From: Arthrobacter sp.
Lineage (GTDB): Bacteria; Actinomycetota; Actinomycetes; Actinomycetales; Micrococcaceae
NCBI GenBank assembly: GCA_018260285.1
Contig: JAGLBH010000063.1
Span: 1-8,823, forward strand
Length of the DNA stretch: 8,823 nt
Reading direction: 5' to 3'
Shown: positions 1-6,353 of the stretch, one piece after another
Layout: every line of letters begins with the position of its first letter
Position numbering within the stretch: the stretch's first letter is position 1
Position numbers and translations under genes: made by a program
Notes under the pieces: generated by a model
What the model was told of the DNA's origin: nothing
Seen by the model: only the letters and a program-made list of their open reading frames with translations
Databases searched by the model: none

Positions 1-564
1 GCCCTGGCCGAGAACATGCCGTCCGGCACTGCCTCCCGCCCGGGCGACATCATCACCATGTACGGCGGCAAGACCGTCGAGATCCTCAATACCGACGCCG
101 AGGGCCGCCTGGTCATGGGCGACGCCCTCGTCCGGGCCAGCGAGGACCAGCCGGATGTGCTCATCGACATCGCCACCCTGACCGGCGCGGCCCTCGTGGC
201 CCTCGGCAAGCGGTACGCCGGCGTCATGGGCGACGAGGCGACGGCGAAGGCCCTCCTCGAGTCCGCTTCAAGCGTGGACGAGCCCCTCTGGCACATGCCC
301 ATCCCCGAAGAGATGCGCCCGTCCATGGACTCGGCGCAGGCGGACATCGCCAATATCGGGCAGCGCGACGGCGGCATGCTCGTCGCCGCAGCCTTCCTCC
401 AGGACTTCGTGGGGGAGATCGACGGGAAGCGGATTCCCTGGGCGCACCTGGACATCGCCGGTCCCTCATACAACTCCGGCGCTCCCTACGGATTCATCAC
501 GAAGGAGGGCACCGGCTACGGCCTGCGCACCCTGGTGGAGTACCTGCGCAGCCTGGCAGGCTGA
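1..564 (+). CDS. pepA: Leucyl aminopeptidase (M17 family), C-terminal part, 5' end outside window
   Basis: The reading frame is open from base 1 and ends at TGA 562-564, giving 187 residues of the catalytic C-terminal domain. The M17 signature NTDAEGRL is at bases 88-111. In this family its Asp and Glu bind the two active-site metals and its Arg helps catalysis. Further family-typical stretches are DIATLTGA, the ANIGQRDGG segment, WAHLDIAGP and the terminal GxGxRTL motif. The enzyme is a cytosolic hexameric metallopeptidase that removes N-terminal residues such as leucine from peptides. The N-terminal domain and the first metal ligands and catalytic lysine lie upstream of the window. An ATG at 16 is internal to the conserved domain and is not the real start. 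The gene is co-directional with lpdA, but a 153-base gap with its own hairpin and promoter candidate separates them. Confidence 0.96.
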   Translation, partial: ALAENMPSGTASRPGDIITMYGGKTVEILNTDAEGRLVMGDALVRASEDQPDVLIDIATLTGAALVALGKRYAGVMGDEATAKALLESASSVDEPLWHMPIPEEMRPSMDSAQADIANIGQRDGGMLVAAAFLQDFVGEIDGKRIPWAHLDIAGPSYNSGAPYGFITKEGTGYGLRTLVEYLRSLAG

Positions 565-578
565 CCTGCCTCACGCAT

Positions 579-608
579 CCTCGTGAAGGCGTGCCTAGAA
601 TCACGAGG
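579..608 (+). terminator. Possible weak terminator hairpin after pepA
   Basis: CCTCGTGA (579-586) is the exact reverse complement of TCACGAGG (601-608), enclosing 14 bases. It lies 15 bases after the pepA stop. No T-tract follows, so it is either a weak or factor-assisted terminator or an mRNA 3'-end stabiliser. Confidence 0.35.
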
Positions 609-614
609 TCGTGT

Positions 615-644
615 GTGACCAAACCGCTGTTCGGGCGCTAGTCT
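615..644 (+). promoter_or_regulatory. Candidate promoter for lpdA-sucB
   Basis: GTGACC (615-620) resembles an actinobacterial -35 box. TAGTCT (639-644) fits the TAnnnT -10 pattern, with an 18-base spacer. Transcription would begin near 650, leaving a 5' leader of about 65 bases before the lpdA GTG. A second -10-like TATAGA lies at 665-670 without a clear -35. This call is pattern matching by eye. Confidence 0.35.
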
Positions 645-706
645 GGCTTTAGGACTAACCGCCCTATAGAGACTGATGCGGCCGACCCGGCCCGTCACCA
701 AATGCT

Positions 707-711
707 AGGAG
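707..711 (+). promoter_or_regulatory. Ribosome binding site deciding the lpdA GTG start
   Basis: AGGAG lies 6 bases upstream of GTG 718-720. It supports GTG as the start, since no ATG occurs before the conserved FAD-binding segment that begins at about residue 10. Confidence 0.8.
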
Positions 712-717
712 CAAGAC

Positions 718-2097
718 GTGGCCGATTCGGCAACCACGACAGAATTCGACGTTCTCATCCTCGGCGGCGGCAGCGCAGGCTACGCTGCTGCTCTTCGCTC
801 GGCCAACCTCGGCTTCACGGTCGGCCTCGTTGAAGGCGGCAAGCTGGGCGGCACCTGCCTGCACACCGGCTGCATCCCCACGAAGGCGTACCTGCATGCC
901 GCAGAGCTCGCCGAGAACGCCCGCGAAGGGGCGCACTACGGCGTCAACACGACCCTGGAGTCGGTGGACATGGCCAAGGTTCGCGCCTACAAGGACGGCA
1001 TCGTCGCGGGCAAGTTCAAGGGCCTCACCGGACTGCTCAAGATGCGCAAGATCAACGTCATCGAGGGCTACGGCAAGCTCGTGGGCCAGGACTCGATCGA
1101 GGTCAACGGCACGGTCTACAAGGGCAAGAACATCATTCTCGCCTCCGGCTCCACGTCCAAGACCTTCGGCCTGGAGATCGGCGGACGCATCCTGACGTCC
1201 ACCGAGGCGCTCCAGATGGACTACACCCCGAAGTCGGCCATCATCCTCGGCGGCGGCGTCATCGGCTCCGAGTTCGCCTCGGCATGGAACTCCTTCGGCG
1301 TCGACGTCCAGATCATCGAAGGCCTCCCCTCCCTCGTCCCGAACGAGGACCCGTCGATCGTCAAGGTCCTCGAGCGCACGTTCAAGAAGCGCGGCATCAA
1401 GTTCGCCACGGGCAACTTCTTCAAGACGGTCGAGCAGAACGACAAGGGCGTCGTCGTCACGATGGAAGACGGCAAGACGTACGAGGCTGAGATCTGCCTC
1501 GTGGCCGTCGGCCGCGGACCGGTGACCCAGGGCCTCGGCTACGAAGAGGCCGGCATCACGATGGATCGCGGCTTCGTCATCACGAACGAGCGCCTCCACA
1601 CCGGCGTCGGCAACATCTACGCGATCGGCGACATCGTCCCCGGCCTCCAGCTCGCGCACCGCGGCTACCAGCAGGGCATCTTCGTCGCGGAGGAGATCGC
1701 AGGCCTCAACCCGGTGGTCATCGAGGACGTCAACATCCCGAAGGTTACCTTCTGCGAGCCGGAGATCGCCTCCGTCGGCTACACCCAGCCCAAGGCTGAG
1801 GAGAAGTTCGGCAAGGAGAACATCGAGGTCTCCGAGTACAACCTCGCCGGCAACGGCAAGTCCTCGATCCTCGGCACGGGCGGCATCGTCAAGCTCGTCC
1901 GCCAGAAGGACGACCCCATCATCGGCGTTCACATGGTCGGCGGCCGCATGGGCGAGCAGATCGGCGAGGCTCAGCTCATCGTCAACTGGGAGGCCTACCC
2001 GGAGGACGTCGCAACCCTTCTCCACGCGCACCCGACCCAGAACGAGTCCATCGGTGAGGCCGCCATGGCTCTGGCCGGCAAGCCGCTCCACGGCTGA
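718..2097 (+). CDS. lpdA: Dihydrolipoamide dehydrogenase (E3)
   Basis: A 459-residue flavoprotein of normal family length. It oxidises protein-bound dihydrolipoamide to lipoamide and passes the electrons through FAD to NAD+, serving the pyruvate and 2-oxoglutarate dehydrogenase complexes and possibly glycine cleavage. The FAD-binding Rossmann motif GGGSAG is at residues 16-21. The redox-active disulfide motif GGTCLHTGC holds Cys47 and Cys52. The NAD-binding motif GGGVIGSE falls mid-protein, and the second FAD motif lies in the IYAIGDI segment. The C-terminal dimerisation domain carries the catalytic pair His438 and Glu443 in HAHPTQNE. GTG start with an AGGAG site 6 bases upstream. sucB follows after 75 bases, so the two are probably co-transcribed. 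All catalytic residues are intact and codon use matches the neighbours. Confidence 0.97.
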   Translation: MADSATTTEFDVLILGGGSAGYAAALRSANLGFTVGLVEGGKLGGTCLHTGCIPTKAYLHAAELAENAREGAHYGVNTTLESVDMAKVRAYKDGIVAGKFKGLTGLLKMRKINVIEGYGKLVGQDSIEVNGTVYKGKNIILASGSTSKTFGLEIGGRILTSTEALQMDYTPKSAIILGGGVIGSEFASAWNSFGVDVQIIEGLPSLVPNEDPSIVKVLERTFKKRGIKFATGNFFKTVEQNDKGVVVTMEDGKTYEAEICLVAVGRGPVTQGLGYEEAGITMDRGFVITNERLHTGVGNIYAIGDIVPGLQLAHRGYQQGIFVAEEIAGLNPVVIEDVNIPKVTFCEPEIASVGYTQPKAEEKFGKENIEVSEYNLAGNGKSSILGTGGIVKLVRQKDDPIIGVHMVGGRMGEQIGEAQLIVNWEAYPEDVATLLHAHPTQNESIGEAAMALAGKPLHG

Positions 2098-2108
2098 TTT
2101 CGCTTGAC

Positions 2109-2136
2109 GCTGCCCGCCGCCTCCCCGGCGGGCAGC
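2109..2136 (+). other. Stable hairpin between lpdA and sucB
   Basis: GCTGCCCGCCG (2109-2119) pairs perfectly with CGGCGGGCAGC (2126-2136): 11 base pairs, mostly G/C, around a 6-base loop. It starts 11 bases after the lpdA stop and is not followed by a T-run. It is more likely an intercistronic processing or stabilising element, or a partial attenuator, than a full terminator, because sucB follows closely with a good ribosome binding site and no clear promoter of its own. Confidence 0.6.
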
Positions 2137-2159
2137 ACCCTTACCCGTATTCCTCTCTC

Positions 2160-2164
2160 AGGAG
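2160..2164 (+). promoter_or_regulatory. Ribosome binding site deciding the sucB ATG start
   Basis: AGGAG sits 8 bases before ATG 2173-2175. The frame is open further upstream, to a TTG at 2104, but that stretch contains the intergenic hairpin and lacks homology. The lipoyl domain starts directly after the ATG at 2173. Confidence 0.85.
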
Positions 2165-2172
2165 TGAGCACC

Positions 2173-3936
2173 ATGTCAGAATCTGTAACCCTTCCGGCCC
2201 TCGGTGAGTCAGTCACCGAAGGCACCGTGACCCGCTGGCTCGTCGCCGTCGGCGACACCGTCTCCGTCGATCAGCCCCTGGTCGAGGTCTCCACCGACAA
2301 GGTCGACACCGAAGTTCCCTCCCCCATCGCCGGCACCGTCGAAGAGATCCTCGTCGAAGAGGACGAGACCGTCGAGGTCGGCGCCCCCCTCGTGAAGATC
2401 GGCGACGGCTCCGGCTCCGCCGCATCCTCGAGCGATGCCCCGAAGGAGAGCGCTCCCGCAGAGGAGAAGGCTCCCGAGGCCCCTTCCACGGAGAAGCCCG
2501 TCGAAGAGGTCGAGAAGGAAGAGGCTTCCAGCAGCTCTTCCTCGGACGAGTCCGCTGAAGGCACCGAGGTCACCCTCCCCGCGCTCGGCGAGTCCGTCAC
2601 CGAGGGCACCGTCACCCGCTGGCTCAAGGCCGTGGGCGACTCCGTCGAGGTCGACGAGCCCATTCTCGAGGTCTCCACCGACAAGGTCGACACCGAGGTT
2701 CCCTCCCCCGTGGCCGGCACCCTCCTGGAGATCCGGGCCAACGAGGACGAGACGGTCGAGGTCGGCGCTGTGCTCGGCGTCATCGGCTCCGGATCCGCTC
2801 AGAAGGCTTCTGCTCCCGCGGCTGAGAAGAAGGCTGCGGAGAAGCCCGCTGAGGACAAGGACTCCGCGCCTGCTCAGACCGAGGACACCCCGAAGGACGA
2901 GGCTGCTCGCGAGACAGAGTCTGCCGAGAAGAGCGAGGCTCCCAAGGCCGAGACGTCCGCATCCGAAGCCCCCAAGGCCGAGGCTCAGGACTCCTCCCAG
3001 GCCGGCTATGTGACCCCGCTCGTCCGCAAGCTTGCTGCGGAGAAGGGCGTTGAGCTCTCCTCCCTCAAGGGCACGGGCGTCGGCGGCCGCATCCGCAAGG
3101 AAGACATCCTCGAAGCCGCCAAGGCCGCTGAGTCCAAGGCTTCCGCACCGGTCGCATCGCAGGGCTCCTCCTCGGTTGCCCGCCAGGCGCCTTCCGTCGT
3201 CGAGGACACCACGCTCCGCGGCACCACCCAGAAGGCCCCGCGCATCCGCCAGGTCATCGCGCGCCGCATGCGCGAGTCGCTGGACATCTCCACGCAGCTC
3301 ACCCAGGTGCACGAAGTGGACATGACGCGCATCGTCAAGCTGCGCGCCGCGTCGAAGAACAAGTTCCAGCAGCAGAACGGCACCAAGCTCACCTACCTGC
3401 CGTTCATCGCGAAGGCTGTCGCTGAAGCTCTCAAGCAGCACCCGAAGCTGAATGCCGAGTACAACGAGGACAAGCAGGAGATCACCTACCACAACGCCGA
3501 GCACCTGGCGATTGCGGTGGACACCGACAAGGGCCTTCTCGTTCCGGTCGTTCAGGATGCAGGCCAGCTGAACCTGGCAGGCCTCGCCTCGAAGATCGCT
3601 GATGTTGCTGATCGCACGCGCAACGGCAAGATCGGCCCGGACGAGCTCTCCGGCGGCACGTTCTCCATCACGAACATCGGCTCGGTCGGCGCTCTCTTCG
3701 ACACGCCGATCATCAACCAGCCGCAGGTGGCCATCCTCGGCACGGGCGGCATCGTCAAGCGCCCGATGGTCGTCACCACGGAGGACGGCGATGACACGAT
3801 TGCCATCCGCCACATGATGTACCTCTCCCTCACCTACGACCACCGCCTGGTGGACGGGGCAGATGCAGGACGCTTCCTGCAGACGCTCAAGGCCCGCCTC
3901 GAGGGCGGCGCCTTCGAAGGTGACCTCGGTCTCTGA
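2173..3936 (+). CDS. sucB: Dihydrolipoamide acyltransferase (E2), two lipoyl domains, actinobacterial SucB/DlaT type
   Basis: A 587-residue E2 core subunit of a 2-oxo acid dehydrogenase complex. It moves acyl groups from E1 to coenzyme A on a swinging lipoyl arm. Order: lipoyl domain 1 (about residues 2-77) with modified Lys43 in STDKVDTEV; an acidic Ser/Glu/Pro linker; lipoyl domain 2 (about 131-205) with Lys171 in the same motif; an Ala/Glu/Lys/Pro linker; a peripheral-subunit-binding domain (about 279-316, starting [10 protein letters not shown] and including GTGVGGRI) that docks E1/E3; and a catalytic domain to the C-terminus with His557 and Asp561 in DHRLVDG. The family is often labelled succinyltransferase in actinobacteria, but the M. 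tuberculosis relative DlaT works in pyruvate dehydrogenase, so the substrate cannot be fixed from sequence. It sits directly after the E3 gene and upstream of lipB/lipA, whose products attach its cofactor. No E1 gene is present. Confidence 0.95.
   Translation: MSESVTLPALGESVTEGTVTRWLVAVGDTVSVDQPLVEVSTDKVDTEVPSPIAGTVEEILVEEDETVEVGAPLVKIGDGSGSAASSSDAPKESAPAEEKAPEAPSTEKPVEEVEKEEASSSSSSDESAEGTEVTLPALGESVTEGTVTRWLKAVGDSVEVDEPILEVSTDKVDTEVPSPVAGTLLEIRANEDETVEVGAVLGVIGSGSAQKASAPAAEKKAAEKPAEDKDSAPAQTEDTPKDEAARETESAEKSEAPKAETSASEAPKAEAQDSSQAGYVTPLVRKLAAEKGVELSSLKGTGVGGRIRKEDILEAAKAAESKASAPVASQGSSSVARQAPSVVEDTTLRGTTQKAPRIRQVIARRMRESLDISTQLTQVHEVDMTRIVKLRAASKNKFQQQNGTKLTYLPFIAKAVAEALKQHPKLNAEYNEDKQEITYHNAEHLAIAVDTDKGLLVPVVQDAGQLNLAGLASKIADVADRTRNGKIGPDELSGGTFSITNIGSVGALFDTPIINQPQVAILGTGGIVKRPMVVTTEDGDDTIAIRHMMYLSLTYDHRLVDGADAGRFLQTLKARLEGGAFEGDLGL
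2191..2724 (+). repeat. Near-identical tandem lipoyl-domain coding repeat, 384-base period
   Basis: The two lipoyl modules of sucB are close to identical in DNA as well as protein. For example, the stretch around the lipoyl lysine (codons at 2299 and 2683, exactly 384 bases apart) differs at only a few third positions, as does the [12 protein letters not shown] segment. The pattern fits internal duplication kept alike by selection or gene conversion. Confidence 0.8.
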
Positions 3937-3943
3937 CCGTGAG

Positions 3944-3963
3944 CCGACCGGGTCCCCGGTCGG
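3944..3963 (+). other. Short hairpin just before the sucB terminator
   Basis: CCGACCGG (3944-3951) pairs with CCGGTCGG (3956-3963) around a 4-base loop, 7 bases after the sucB stop. No T-tract follows. It may protect the 3' end or help the stronger terminator that follows. Confidence 0.5.
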
Positions 3964-3968
3964 ATGAG

Positions 3969-4010
3969 AATGCGGGATGCTGCCTCCGGGCTGGCATCCC
4001 GCATTTTTTC
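3969..4010 (+). terminator. Intrinsic terminator after lpdA-sucB
   Basis: AATGCGGGATGC (3969-3980) pairs perfectly with GCATCCCGCATT (3994-4005), a 12-base-pair stem with a 13-base loop, directly followed by a T-run (4004-4009). This is a textbook intrinsic terminator and marks the end of the lpdA-sucB transcript. Confidence 0.92.
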
Positions 4011-4126
4011 ATCTTCGCGCGGTACCGTCAGAGAGCATCAGCTGTGCTGACCTCTGGCCAGCTGGACCGCGCATGACGAACACCTGCGCCGCACGAACAC
4101 CTTGACGCACTCTGAAGGAGCACATT

Positions 4127-4561
4127 ATGGCTACGATCCGCACCGCCACCGCCCAGTGGGCTGGCAACCTCGCCTCCGGCGAGGGCACCGTCACCCTGGA
4201 CACCTCGGGACAGGGCACCTTCGACGTGACCTGGAAGGCCCGCGCCGAAGAGGCCAACAGCAAGACGAGCCCTGAGGAGCTCATCGCCGCTGCGCACGCG
4301 TCCTGCTTCAACATGGCCCTCTCCCACCAGCTGGGCGAGGCGGGCTACACCCCGGAGAGCCTCAAGACCTCGGCCGATGTCTCCTTCGTCCCGGGCGAGG
4401 GCATCAAGTCCTCCGCCCTGACCCTTGAGGCCGTCGTCCCCGGCATTGAGGACGGGGAGTTCCAGAAGATCGCCGCAGACGCCAAGGCCGGCTGCCCCGT
4501 CTCCCAGGCGCTCGCCGGTGTGGAGATCACGCTGAAGGCTTCGCTCGTCTCTGCTGCCTAG
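4127..4561 (+). CDS. osmC: OsmC-family organic hydroperoxide reductase (peroxiredoxin)
   Basis: A 144-residue protein of typical OsmC length. OsmC enzymes are cytosolic dimers that reduce organic hydroperoxides using two cysteines. The pair here is Cys60 in AAHASCFNMAL and Cys123 in AKAGCPVSQAL, the second matching the OsmC subfamily closely. SPEELI (residues 48-53) supplies the conserved acidic residues near the active site. The ATG start has a strong GAAGGAG site (4114-4120) 6 bases upstream. The gene stands alone between the sucB terminator and a hairpin at 4591-4633, so it is probably transcribed singly; I could not pick out a convincing promoter in the 117 bases upstream. Some family members take electrons from dihydrolipoamide, which would link it to the adjacent E3 and E2, but that is inference from context. 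Confidence 0.95.
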   Translation: MATIRTATAQWAGNLASGEGTVTLDTSGQGTFDVTWKARAEEANSKTSPEELIAAAHASCFNMALSHQLGEAGYTPESLKTSADVSFVPGEGIKSSALTLEAVVPGIEDGEFQKIAADAKAGCPVSQALAGVEITLKASLVSAA

Positions 4562-4590
4562 CTCGACCCTGCGCCCTGTGGCGCGCTCCC

Positions 4591-4633
4591 AGCGGCTGCC
4601 GATCGTCTCACCGCGAGATGATCGGCAGCCGCT
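4591..4633. terminator. Long hairpin between the convergent osmC and pseudokinase genes, probable bidirectional terminator
   Basis: Bases 4591-4609 pair with 4615-4633: 14 perfect pairs, then one G-T wobble, then four more pairs, around the loop ACCGC. The right arm also encodes the last codons of the minus-strand gene, whose stop is at 4608-4610. A smaller hairpin (4571-4575 with 4580-4584) lies on the osmC side. No T-run follows in either direction, so termination is inferred from its position between convergent genes. Confidence 0.65.
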
Positions 4634-5537
4634 GTGTCACCAGCTCATGCGACACCTCCGGAATGCTGTCGGAGGGGAGCGTCGCCTCCCATGCCTCTGC
4701 CTGACGTCTCCGGAGAGCACGACGACGCGTCCCCGCCGAGCGGCCCCGGACGCGGGCGCGGCTGAGCCTCCTCCCCTGCAGGCGGCGATCGACTCTGCGC
4801 AGAACACGAGCCCAGCGGAGCAGGCTGGGCGGTCTCGCCCGCCGCGGAGAGAGCGCTTCTTCAATGAGTGCGCTGAGCCGCCGGTCCACGGTGAAGAGCG
4901 AGGACACGGGCGGTCTGGACCTCTCGTCCGGAGCCTCGCTGCCTGAAAGCATGAACCAGGCCAGGGCCCCGAGCGCCCGGAGATCCGCCCGAGCATCCGC
5001 CCTGTCGGGTGCCCCGGCAGGCCAGCAGAGCCTGACGCGCCCGTCAGCGTCGAAGAGCACGCTGCGGGGGCCCACGGCCCCGTGAGGCGTGCGGTTCCTG
5101 TGCAGATGCCTCAGCGCGGCAACCACCTCCCTGAGAAGGGACACGGTCCGGGCCTCCCCGATGACAGGTGCGCGCTCCTCCCGGGACAGTCGCGAAGCCC
5201 TCAGGCCCTCCTCGCAGAGCTGCACCAGCGACCCGCCGGGCGCCAGATCGACGAGCGCGGCGTCGCTCCCCGCAGATCGCGGTGGACCATTCCCCGCTCC
5301 CCGGCGCGGAGAGGCCAGCCGCACGACGGTGTTCGCGAGTCGAGGGTGAGGGGGAGCAGCACTCAGGCGCCTCTCCCCCGGCGGGACGGACAAGGCCAGG
5401 ACCCTATAGGAGAACTCGCCCTCGGAGCGGACGAGCCATCGCCCCTTCGGCCGAGGCCCCGCTGACTCGCCGAGAGGGCGGATGACGGCGTGCCCCCGAA
5501 CTCTGGGGACGCGCTTCGATGAAAATGAAGACAACAT
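4608..5537 (-). CDS. Protein-kinase-like protein lacking catalytic residues (putative pseudokinase)
   Basis: 309 residues. Several segments follow the Hanks-type kinase fold: a hinge-like stretch LVDLAPGGSLVQL (95-107), then the helix LREVVAALRHLH (135-146), followed by the catalytic-loop equivalent PHGAVGPRSVLFDADGRVRL (151-170), and the helix DLRALGALAWFMLSG (185-199). The key residues are missing. HRD is replaced by HGA, the loop Asn by Ser, DFG by CWP (171-173), no beta-3 lysine is visible near ALSV (48-51), and there is no clear glycine-rich loop. It therefore probably does not phosphorylate and may bind or scaffold. Residues 232-279 are very arginine-rich. No signal peptide or membrane helix is seen. 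It is convergent with osmC and divergent from lipB. The ATG has no Shine-Dalgarno site and may be leaderless. The partner and role are unknown. Fold recognition is by eye; that it is a real gene is fairly sure. Confidence 0.72.
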   Translation of the reverse strand: MLSSFSSKRVPRVRGHAVIRPLGESAGPRPKGRWLVRSEGEFSYRVLALSVPPGERRLSAAPPHPRLANTVVRLASPRRGAGNGPPRSAGSDAALVDLAPGGSLVQLCEEGLRASRLSREERAPVIGEARTVSLLREVVAALRHLHRNRTPHGAVGPRSVLFDADGRVRLCWPAGAPDRADARADLRALGALAWFMLSGSEAPDERSRPPVSSLFTVDRRLSALIEEALSPRRARPPSLLRWARVLRRVDRRLQGRRLSRARVRGRSAGTRRRALRRRQAEAWEATLPSDSIPEVSHELVTQRLPIISR

Positions 5538-5565
5538 ATGTTATCTATACACGAGTTATCATATG
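5533..5565. repeat. Palindrome and inverted repeat in the divergent promoter region, operator candidate
   Basis: AACATATGTT (5533-5542) is a perfect 10-base palindrome at the pseudokinase start codon. CATATGTTATC (5535-5545) matches the reverse complement of 5555-5565 (CATATGATAAC) at 9 of 11 positions, with a 9-base gap. A third CATATG lies at 5637-5642, on the lipB start. The AT-rich symmetry stands out in a high-GC genome and overlaps the putative minus-strand promoter. Confidence 0.4.
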
Positions 5566-5571
5566 CCGCAA
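5544..5571 (-). promoter_or_regulatory. Candidate promoter of the pseudokinase gene, leaderless
   Basis: On the minus strand, TTGCGG (complement of 5566-5571) and TATAGA (complement of 5544-5549) are separated by 16 bases. The ATG at 5537 starts 7 bases after the -10 box, where transcription would begin, and no Shine-Dalgarno sequence precedes it. An alternative -10, TATGAT, lies at the complement of 5558-5563. Confidence 0.45.
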
Positions 5572-5626
5572 ATTCAGCGCTGAGACGAGCGGACGGATTG
5601 ATTCTGAGGTTCGCGCGCGAGGGGAA

Positions 5627-5632
5627 TAAGCT
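5627..5632 (+). promoter_or_regulatory. Candidate -10 box for a leaderless lipB transcript
   Basis: TAAGCT fits the TAnnnT pattern and is followed by exactly 7 bases before ATG 5640, the spacing expected when transcription starts on the A of the start codon, as is common in actinobacteria. TTGATT at 5598-5603 is too far (23 bases) to be a good -35. The purine tract AGGGGA (5620-5625) is 14 bases from the ATG, too far for an ideal ribosome site. Confidence 0.45.
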
Positions 5633-5639
5633 GTCTCAT

Positions 5640-6353
5640 ATGGCTTTGACGATGCGAACCGTGGGGCTCGACCCCGACTTCGTCGACTACACCCGCGCTT
5701 GGGACCTCCAAAAGCAGGTGCATGCCGACGTTCTTGAGGGCACTGCCCCCAGCACAGTCCTCCTCCTGGAGCACTCCCCCACCTACACGGCGGGACGTCG
5801 CACCGAGGAGCACGAGCGCCCGGCTGGCGGCGAGACCCCTGTCATCGACGTCGACCGAGGCGGGAAGCTCACCTGGCACGGTCCGGGGCAGCTGGTTGCC
5901 TACCCGATTCTCCGTCTGCCGGACCCGTCCAAGGTCAGGGAGTACGTGTGGAACATCGAGCAGCTCATCATCGACGCGCTCGCGCGCTTCGGCGTGGCGG
6001 GATCGCGCATCGAGGGGTGGGAGGGCGTCTGGCTCCCCGCCGACGAGGCACGGCCCCCTCGCAAGATCGCCGCCATCGGCATGCGCGTCAAGGAGGGTGT
6101 GACCATGCACGGCTTCGCCCTCAACGCGAACAACGACCTCACGCCCTACTCGAGCATCATCCCCTGCGGGATCACCACGGCAGGGGTCACCTCCATCGCG
6201 GCCGAAACAGGCCAGGACGTCACGGCGGCTGCAGTCGCCGACGTCGTCTCCCAGCTTTTCCAGGAGCGCGCCGCGCTCTTCGACGCAGACACCCAACCCC
6301 AGTCCGAGCACCGCAGCGATGCGGCCGCGGGATCGAAAGGAAGCAACTCATGA
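5640..6353 (+). CDS. lipB: Octanoyl-[acyl carrier protein]:protein octanoyltransferase
   Basis: 237 residues from ATG 5640. LipB transfers octanoate from acyl carrier protein to the lipoyl lysine of E2 subunits and glycine cleavage H protein, the first step of lipoate assembly. The conserved motif [18 protein letters not shown] contains the substrate-pocket histidine. Catalytic Lys142 (in [10 protein letters not shown]) and Cys176 (in IIPCGITT) fall at the numbers I recall for M. tuberculosis LipB, which supports this start. The frame stays open upstream to an ATG at 5538, but those extra 34 residues lie in the divergent promoter region and lack family similarity; ATG 5652 is a further alternative. 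The stop overlaps the lipA start by 4 bases, implying translational coupling. The last 15-20 residues are a non-conserved, Ser/Gly-rich tail. Confidence 0.95.
   Translation: MALTMRTVGLDPDFVDYTRAWDLQKQVHADVLEGTAPSTVLLLEHSPTYTAGRRTEEHERPAGGETPVIDVDRGGKLTWHGPGQLVAYPILRLPDPSKVREYVWNIEQLIIDALARFGVAGSRIEGWEGVWLPADEARPPRKIAAIGMRVKEGVTMHGFALNANNDLTPYSSIIPCGITTAGVTSIAAETGQDVTAAAVADVVSQLFQERAALFDADTQPQSEHRSDAAAGSKGSNS
6338..6343 (+). promoter_or_regulatory. Ribosome binding site deciding the lipA start
   Basis: AGGAAG lies inside the end of lipB, 6 bases before ATG 6350-6352. It picks this ATG over the long upstream open extension in the lipA frame, which only shadows lipB. Confidence 0.85.

Noticed and set aside
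664..2091. 475-codon minus-strand open frame opposite lpdA, rich in Asp, Val, Leu and Ala
   Set aside because: It is antisense to a complete, motif-confirmed E3 gene. Its composition is that expected opposite high-GC codons, and no known motif is visible.
2209..3843. 544-codon minus-strand open frame opposite sucB, with repeated Gly/Leu/Asp-rich segments
   Set aside because: Its internal repeats mirror the two lipoyl modules and linkers of sucB. It has no domain signature or start signal.
4578..5485. Several plus-strand Pro/Arg-rich open frames opposite the pseudokinase gene
   Set aside because: They overlap each other in different frames, have no recognisable motifs or ribosome sites, and lie antisense to a frame with kinase-fold features.
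5538..5639. Upstream in-frame extension of lipB from ATG 5538 (34 extra residues)
   Set aside because: It lies in the AT-rich divergent promoter region and lacks family similarity. With the start at 5640 the catalytic Lys and Cys fall at the residue numbers recalled for M. tuberculosis LipB.
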